Origin: a virus
IMG/VR virus record: IMGVR_UViG_3300031111_000407
Location: 1-24,635 of that record
Strand: one strand, 5' to 3'
Length of the DNA stretch: 24,635 nucleotides
The notes under the pieces were generated by a model. That model saw nothing but the letters and a program-made list of their open reading frames with translations. It did no database searches and was not told where the DNA came from. Position numbers and translations under genes: made by a program. Shown one piece after another: positions 21,120 through 24,635 of this stretch. Numbering within the stretch: position 1 is the first letter of the stretch; each line of letters opens with the position of its first letter.

Positions 21120-21548
21120 CTATTTTGAGATAAATGGACATATGACAATGGTATGACCACACCGCAAAGTATCAGTCAGGGTATATTTTGCTCTCAGGTA
21201 TTCCCAGTACATAACTGATGTATTATTCTCATACGCTGTGGTATCTGAGCTTGTACCCTCGACACCTACATAGGTCAGTGTATCTACGTCAAAGAATACA
21301 ACACCATCATGTGATCCCTCGATCTCGAAAGTACATCCCAGTCCTGCGGCTGTACCTGCTATGCTATCAAGATCAATCTGCCATCCCATGTAATACGGAA
21401 GATCCCCTATTACGGCATAATCGTATGTAGTGGTTGTGGCTAATGCTGTGGCTGCCTGGGTAGTCTTAGTGCCAACTGGTATAAGTGTTTGGGCTGAAGC
21501 CGTAACAACAAATAATAGAACTGCTAAAAATAAAAATGCTTTTTTCAT
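21120..21548 (-). CDS. Secreted small beta-rich protein with Sec signal peptide, 142 aa
   Basis: The N-terminus is a textbook signal peptide: MKK, then a hydrophobic core AFLFLAVLLFVVTASA, with probable cleavage after SAQ (residue 20). The mature part is rich in Thr, Val, Gly and Asp and looks beta-stranded (TFEIEGSHDGVVFFDVDTLT, YWEYLRAKYTLTDTLRCG). 'E-S-x-DG-xxF' followed later by 'YLRxKY' recalls small beta-sandwich domains in tail or decoration proteins. Two Cys residues in the mature part could form a disulfide. Export by the host Sec system is unusual for a gene inside a virion operon; possibilities are a periplasmic or surface factor, superinfection exclusion, or a decoration protein. 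It has the best Shine-Dalgarno of the window. I do not know the family. Confidence 0.8.
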   Translation of the reverse strand: MKKAFLFLAVLLFVVTASAQTLIPVGTKTTQAATALATTTTYDYAVIGDLPYYMGWQIDLDSIAGTAAGLGCTFEIEGSHDGVVFFDVDTLTYVGVEGTSSDTTAYENNTSVMYWEYLRAKYTLTDTLRCGHTIVICPFISK

Positions 21549-21556
21549 GTTTTTTT

Positions 21557-21563
21557 CCTCCTT
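21557..21563 (-). promoter_or_regulatory. Strong Shine-Dalgarno (AAGGAGG) for the secreted protein
   Basis: On the minus strand AAGGAGG is followed by eight bases (AAAAAAAC) and then the ATG at 21548. It is the only near-perfect Shine-Dalgarno I find at a start in this window. The other starts have weak or no such sequence, as is common in Bacteroidota, so this gene may be translated at a different rate from its neighbours. Confidence 0.75.
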
Positions 21564-21590
21564 AATTATGTTTATGAATAAGTGTATTAA

Positions 21591-22148
21591 TTATTCTGTT
21601 TTTACTTCTTTCTTAAATAGTCCTTTCAGGTAGGTATCCCAGTCATTAAATGCACCTGCACCGGATGCTTCAGCAAAGCCAATACCTGCGTTCATGGCAT
21701 TGTTCATAAAGTTTGCCCAGTTCTGTGACTTGTTCTGAAGGTTGGCAAGCTGAAGGTTCTCCAGTCCTGATTTCCTTGTGATATATTCTCGTCTGAGGGA
21801 ATCCCTTAGGTTGGTACCGTATCCTGCCAGTTTGGTCAGTGCATCCGAATATCCTTTCTGAGTCTTTTCTGTTGCTGCTATCTTTGCCTCATTTGATGCT
21901 CCTGTGACTGCTGAATCACCAGCAACAGACCTCAATGTGTCCTTATGCTGGTTTCTCAGGGTTGATATCACACTCTTTGCCTGGTCCGTATCAAAGAAGT
22001 TTCTATTATACTCTTTGTCGAACCAGTATTGTAGTTCCTTTTCCTGTTCGCCAATCCTGCGATCAATTCTTCTATTTGCTAATGCTGATTGTCCGGTTCC
22101 GAAAGCTGAACCTACCAATGATGCTAAGGCTAATGCTTCTCCTATCAT
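21591..22148 (-). CDS. Internal virion (ejection) protein, T7 gp14-like, 185 aa
   Basis: The protein starts with a hydrophobic, Ala/Gly-rich helix (GEALALASLVGSAFGTGQSA), then a charged helical region with NRRIDRRIGEQEKELQYWFD and NRNFFDTDQAKSVISTLRNQ. A Gly/Ala/Thr-rich middle is followed by a C-terminal part rich in Asn and Ala (NFMNNAMNAGIGFAEASGAG). This is the usual profile of the small internal virion proteins of podoviruses (T7 gp14 type), which leave the capsid first and form the outer-membrane part of the DNA ejection channel. It is the first gene of the leftward operon. Start choice: the first ATG, with AGGA close upstream (GCAGGAATATG). The family is judged by profile and context rather than a diagnostic motif. 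Confidence 0.72.
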   Translation of the reverse strand: MIGEALALASLVGSAFGTGQSALANRRIDRRIGEQEKELQYWFDKEYNRNFFDTDQAKSVISTLRNQHKDTLRSVAGDSAVTGASNEAKIAATEKTQKGYSDALTKLAGYGTNLRDSLRREYITRKSGLENLQLANLQNKSQNWANFMNNAMNAGIGFAEASGAGAFNDWDTYLKGLFKKEVKTE

Positions 22149-22284
22149 ATTCCTGCAGTTAAATGATTACAGGAATAAACATAAGAATAGTAATTTACGA
22201 CTATGGGGTTATTAACCCCCTGTTTAGGCTTATTAAACCTCAATATTAAAAAAGACTTATAGAGATTTGTAGAAAGCGACTTTT
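22149..22284. promoter_or_regulatory. Divergent intergenic region between the two operons
   Basis: These 136 bp are the only non-coding gap of any size and must hold the start signals for transcription in both directions. The region is AT-rich except for the first dyad. Leftward, a TATGTTTA stretch about 20 bp before the internal-virion gene resembles the Bacteroidota -7 element TAnnTTTG at most positions, but I see no matching -33 element. Rightward I see no convincing promoter. The phage may use its own RNA polymerase or an activator. Confidence 0.45.
22205..22240. promoter_or_regulatory. Pair of 15-bp dyads, centres 21 bp apart (candidate operators)
   Basis: The first dyad is GGGGTTATTAACCCC (22205-22219), with six perfect base pairs around a central ATT. 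The second is AGGCTTATTAAACCT (22226-22240), with five of six pairs around the same central ATT. Both have a purine/G-rich left arm and a TTATTAA core. The centre-to-centre distance of 21 bp is two helical turns, so two protein dimers would sit on the same face. The helix-turn-helix protein encoded next door (22285-22761) is one candidate binder; a phage or host repressor is another. Confidence 0.5.
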
Positions 22285-22761
22285 ATGAGTAAGAAAAAGA
22301 TATACACGAAGAAGGAGATTGTAAAATACCTGAAGATCTTGGAAGGTAATAAATTTAATTACCTGTCAACTTCCAAGTCAACAGGCATAGCAAGGCAGAC
22401 GTTAAAGAATTGGACAGATAGATATGGCAAGGATGTATTTTCACCGGATCCCTTCCAGGAGGCAATAGCAACCATTGAAGAATATACTGACATCGACAAG
22501 ACTGAGTTTAGAAACCTTCTCGGGGATACACAGACCAAGATATTAAGACGTATGAGGATATTGATAAGGGAAGAAAGGAACCTGGATAACCTACAGAAAG
22601 CACTCCGTACACTACATGAACTTGAACAGCAGGATAACCCCTCTCTGGCAAACAGAACTAAAGGAGGAGATATAACCTTCCTGCAGTACATTAACCAGCA
22701 ATTAATACAGCAAGAAAATAACGAAAAAAAGAGTAAAGATGAGCCAGACAGTGAGGAATGA
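22285..22761 (+). CDS. Helix-turn-helix protein, probable terminase small subunit, 158 aa
   Basis: The N-terminal 50 residues contain KKEIVKYLKILEGNKFNYLS, then TGIARQTLKNWTDRYG, a clear helix-turn-helix with the 'RQTLxxW' recognition helix common in small terminase subunits and in transposase-type HTH domains. A charged helical middle follows (LLGDTQTKILRRMRILIREE, then NLQKALRTLHELEQQ), as expected for the oligomerising part of TerS. The C-terminus is short and acidic. TerS recognises phage DNA and feeds it to the large subunit. The large subunit is not in this window; the next gene is structural, so a regulatory role cannot be excluded. The start ATG has no good Shine-Dalgarno, only AGAAAG further upstream. 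It overlaps the next gene by 23 nt. Confidence 0.68.
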   Translation: MSKKKIYTKKEIVKYLKILEGNKFNYLSTSKSTGIARQTLKNWTDRYGKDVFSPDPFQEAIATIEEYTDIDKTEFRNLLGDTQTKILRRMRILIREERNLDNLQKALRTLHELEQQDNPSLANRTKGGDITFLQYINQQLIQQENNEKKSKDEPDSEE

Positions 22762-24635
22762 AATCGAATTGACAGGCATTGTAAGAAACATACCTGATGA
22801 GAATGTTACTGATGGAGCAATGCAGGAGCTTATTAACATACGCCCTAAAGATGGAGCATGGAGGGTGGCAGGTAAAAAGAAAGCGACTATATCGGTAACT
22901 GAGAATGTGCGATACCTGCACCGAGTAACCAGTAATACCTATGTCATTGTCACTTATGATAATTCACAGGTAAGGTATTATGTATTTGTTAATGATGATG
23001 TAGCAACCAGTAATGAATTGCTTGTGTCGCTAACAAATAAAACACTTAAGTTTTCAGCATTGCACAATATCCTGGTCATATCAAATATCACTGACAAGAA
23101 AATTCTGTACGGTGTATTTAACTTTGACGACAATGAGTACAAGTACCTGGATGAGCCATACCCTGAGACACCTCTGATAACAATAACCAGATCTGCCGTT
23201 ACATATATGGACAAGACAGAGACAGTCACAGATAGCGAGGATGCTGTACTGGCTGCTGCCAGCAAGATAGTGAATGAAAGGCTCTCACAGAATTATTTTA
23301 CCGGCAAGGTCCTGATAAGGTTTGCCTGGGAGTTATTTGATGGAAGCATAGTAAGCCCTTCCATACCGATTGAGGTAATGGGATCCGAAATGTCAATGCT
23401 TTCTTCAACGTCTTTCAAATGGTCTGCATATCACCACACAATAAGTATTTCAGATACATCCTGGCTGAATGACGTAAAGGCAAAGTATAAAGATATAATC
23501 ACCCGCCTTAATGTTTATATGACCAGACCAAAGGAACTAAAGGCTGGTTTATTAAGTGATAACTACCTGCCCAAACAGGATGATCCTGCAATAGCTGATG
23601 AGATTAACTATTACAAGGTTGAAAGTATAGATATGAAAACCTTTACGGGGTTCTATTATATTTCAGATAACTTTTCAGATCTGAATACCAGGGACACCAT
23701 GCCAGTTGACAACAATACTCATCACCGGCTGATTGGTCAATGTAATCCTTTTGCATATAACTCCAGGTTATTCTTCGGTAATATCACAAATAAGCTGTTT
23801 ATCGGTTTCTCTCCCGAGTTTTTTATAAGGCAGGTATCAGGTGGATCCACAAGTACAGCATACGATGTAGGTATTGAAGTTGATATTACTACTCCTGAAG
23901 GGACAAAGACTATCTTTTCAGGATGGGAAGAATTTAACTATTATAATTCAGGGGCTACAAAGCCTGAGTTTGAATGGGTGAACTATATTGGTTATCCTGA
24001 CCGCAGAGCAACCAAGATGAGAATAATAATGAAACTCTCAGGGACAAATTATATAATGGCTGAGATAGAATTGAAAGCACATGAATTTCTTAACTATTCC
24101 TGGGGGGATGGTGGCTCACATGAGTACGCAGGAACAGAAACGGTCCATACAATGACTACGACTGATCAGTATTATGTCGATGAGAACAGAGTACAGGCTT
24201 GTGAGCTTAATAATCCCTTCTATTTTGCAGCAGAGAACAGCTATAGGGTAAGCAACAGAACCATTGTAGGCTTTGCAACCAACGCAATAGCATTATCACA
24301 GGGACAGTTTGGTGAATATCCATTATTCTGTTTCACCCAGGAAGGAATATGGACTATGAATATCGGACAAGGAGATATTCTTATTTCAAATATTGTTCCC
24401 CTTTCTCGTCATGTATGTAACAATGCAGACTCTATTACACCGATTGATGGAGGGGCTGTTTTTAGCACCTCTGACGGACTCATTGTTATCTCTGGTCCTG
24501 ATCCCTTCGAGATAGGTGAATCGGCTGAAGGGGACCACGAATCAAACCTCACAGGGGCATTAATGTATCAGACATTGACTAATGATGTAAACACACTCGC
24601 AATCTCAGACTATATCTGCTCTACAGGCTTCAGAA
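22739..24635 (+). CDS. Tail/head stabilization-like structural protein (partial, runs off the right edge)
   Basis: This open frame has 632 codons with no stop before the window end. The N-terminus TGIVRNIPDENVTDGAMQEL, followed by INIRPKDGAWRVAGKKK, matches the 'DGxxxELINxRxKxGxWRPVGxK' opening I recall from the stabilization protein of crAss-like and related Bacteroidota podoviruses, which plugs and extends the portal tube. The rest is beta-rich with recurrent blade-like units (HNILVISNITDKKILYGVFN, GEYPLFCFTQEGIWTMNIG, GAVFSTSDGLIVISG), as in a beta-propeller or a large structural ring protein. The start ATG lies inside the end of the upstream gene, giving a 23-nt overlap and probably coupled translation; no good Shine-Dalgarno is present. 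The C-terminus is missing. Confidence 0.75.
   Translation, partial: MSQTVRNEIELTGIVRNIPDENVTDGAMQELINIRPKDGAWRVAGKKKATISVTENVRYLHRVTSNTYVIVTYDNSQVRYYVFVNDDVATSNELLVSLTNKTLKFSALHNILVISNITDKKILYGVFNFDDNEYKYLDEPYPETPLITITRSAVTYMDKTETVTDSEDAVLAAASKIVNERLSQNYFTGKVLIRFAWELFDGSIVSPSIPIEVMGSEMSMLSSTSFKWSAYHHTISISDTSWLNDVKAKYKDIITRLNVYMTRPKELKAGLLSDNYLPKQDDPAIADEINYYKVESIDMKTFTGFYYISDNFSDLNTRDTMPVDNNTHHRLIGQCNPFAYNSRLFFGNITNKLFIGFSPEFFIRQVSGGSTSTAYDVGIEVDITTPEGTKTIFSGWEEFNYYNSGATKPEFEWVNYIGYPDRRATKMRIIMKLSGTNYIMAEIELKAHEFLNYSWGDGGSHEYAGTETVHTMTTTDQYYVDENRVQACELNNPFYFAAENSYRVSNRTIVGFATNAIALSQGQFGEYPLFCFTQEGIWTMNIGQGDILISNIVPLSRHVCNNADSITPIDGGAVFSTSDGLIVISGPDPFEIGESAEGDHESNLTGALMYQTLTNDVNTLAISDYICSTGFR

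Noticed and set aside
21099-21125. General TAG-to-glutamine recoding in this phage
   Set aside because: No in-frame TAG occurs in the 6069-codon giant gene, the portal or the 632 readable codons of the stabilization-like gene, and TAG ends two genes; the standard bacterial code fits.
22205-22219. The GGGGTT/AACCCC hairpin as a transcription terminator
   Set aside because: Stem of only six pairs, not followed by a clean T run in either direction, and placed between two divergent starts where no terminator is needed.

Overview
The window is late-gene DNA of a tailed bacteriophage, or a prophage of one, most likely infecting a Bacteroidota host. The evidence for the host is low G+C (around 40% by eye), heavy use of ATA (Ile) and AGG/AGA (Arg) codons, a signal peptide ending in a Bacteroidota-style ASAQ site, and mostly weak ribosome-binding sites. 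A P22-type portal, a T7 gp14-like internal virion protein, and a protein resembling the 'stabilization' protein of crAss-like and related Bacteroidota podoviruses all point to a short-tailed (podovirus-like) particle. No host chromosomal gene, tRNA, rRNA, CRISPR array or insertion sequence was seen.

Layout: two divergent transcription units start from a 136-bp intergenic region (22149-22284). That region carries two 15-bp dyads whose centres lie 21 bp apart. Leftward, on the minus strand, come in order: a T7 gp14-like internal virion protein; a small secreted protein with the only strong Shine-Dalgarno sequence in the window; a coiled-coil protein with a C-terminal membrane helix; a coiled-coil protein; an enormous single gene of 18.2 kb (6069 codons); and a portal gene cut by the left edge. 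These genes are tightly packed, with one ATGA overlap and gaps of 2, 12, 18 and 42 nt. Rightward, on the plus strand, are a small helix-turn-helix protein, probably the terminase small subunit, and the start of the stabilization-like structural gene, which is cut by the right edge.

The giant gene encodes a 'polyvalent protein', the class of long multi-enzyme phage and conjugative-element proteins thought to be delivered with the DNA and to protect it in the new host. I can read in order: hydrophobic N-terminal segments; an ART-like domain; an inorganic-pyrophosphatase-like domain; a winged helix with a beta-class DNA methyltransferase; a superfamily-2 helicase; a gamma-class adenine methyltransferase; two JAB/RadC-type domains, the second without its metal ligands; a large EIQSDW-containing phage module; a zincin-like HEVVGH domain; an ADP-ribosyltransferase-like domain; and a long C-terminal LPD38-like region with a membrane helix. 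Its place between ejection-type proteins and the portal suggests that it is packaged and injected. This is inference.

The most unusual signal is a 144-codon open frame (12408-12842) embedded in the same strand, +1 frame, of the giant gene. It lies exactly where the giant protein turns into a disordered, hydrophobic-poor linker. The embedded frame encodes a balanced, helical-looking protein with the codon preferences of the neighbouring genes, while the giant frame is compositionally distorted there. It is a strong candidate for an overprinted gene.
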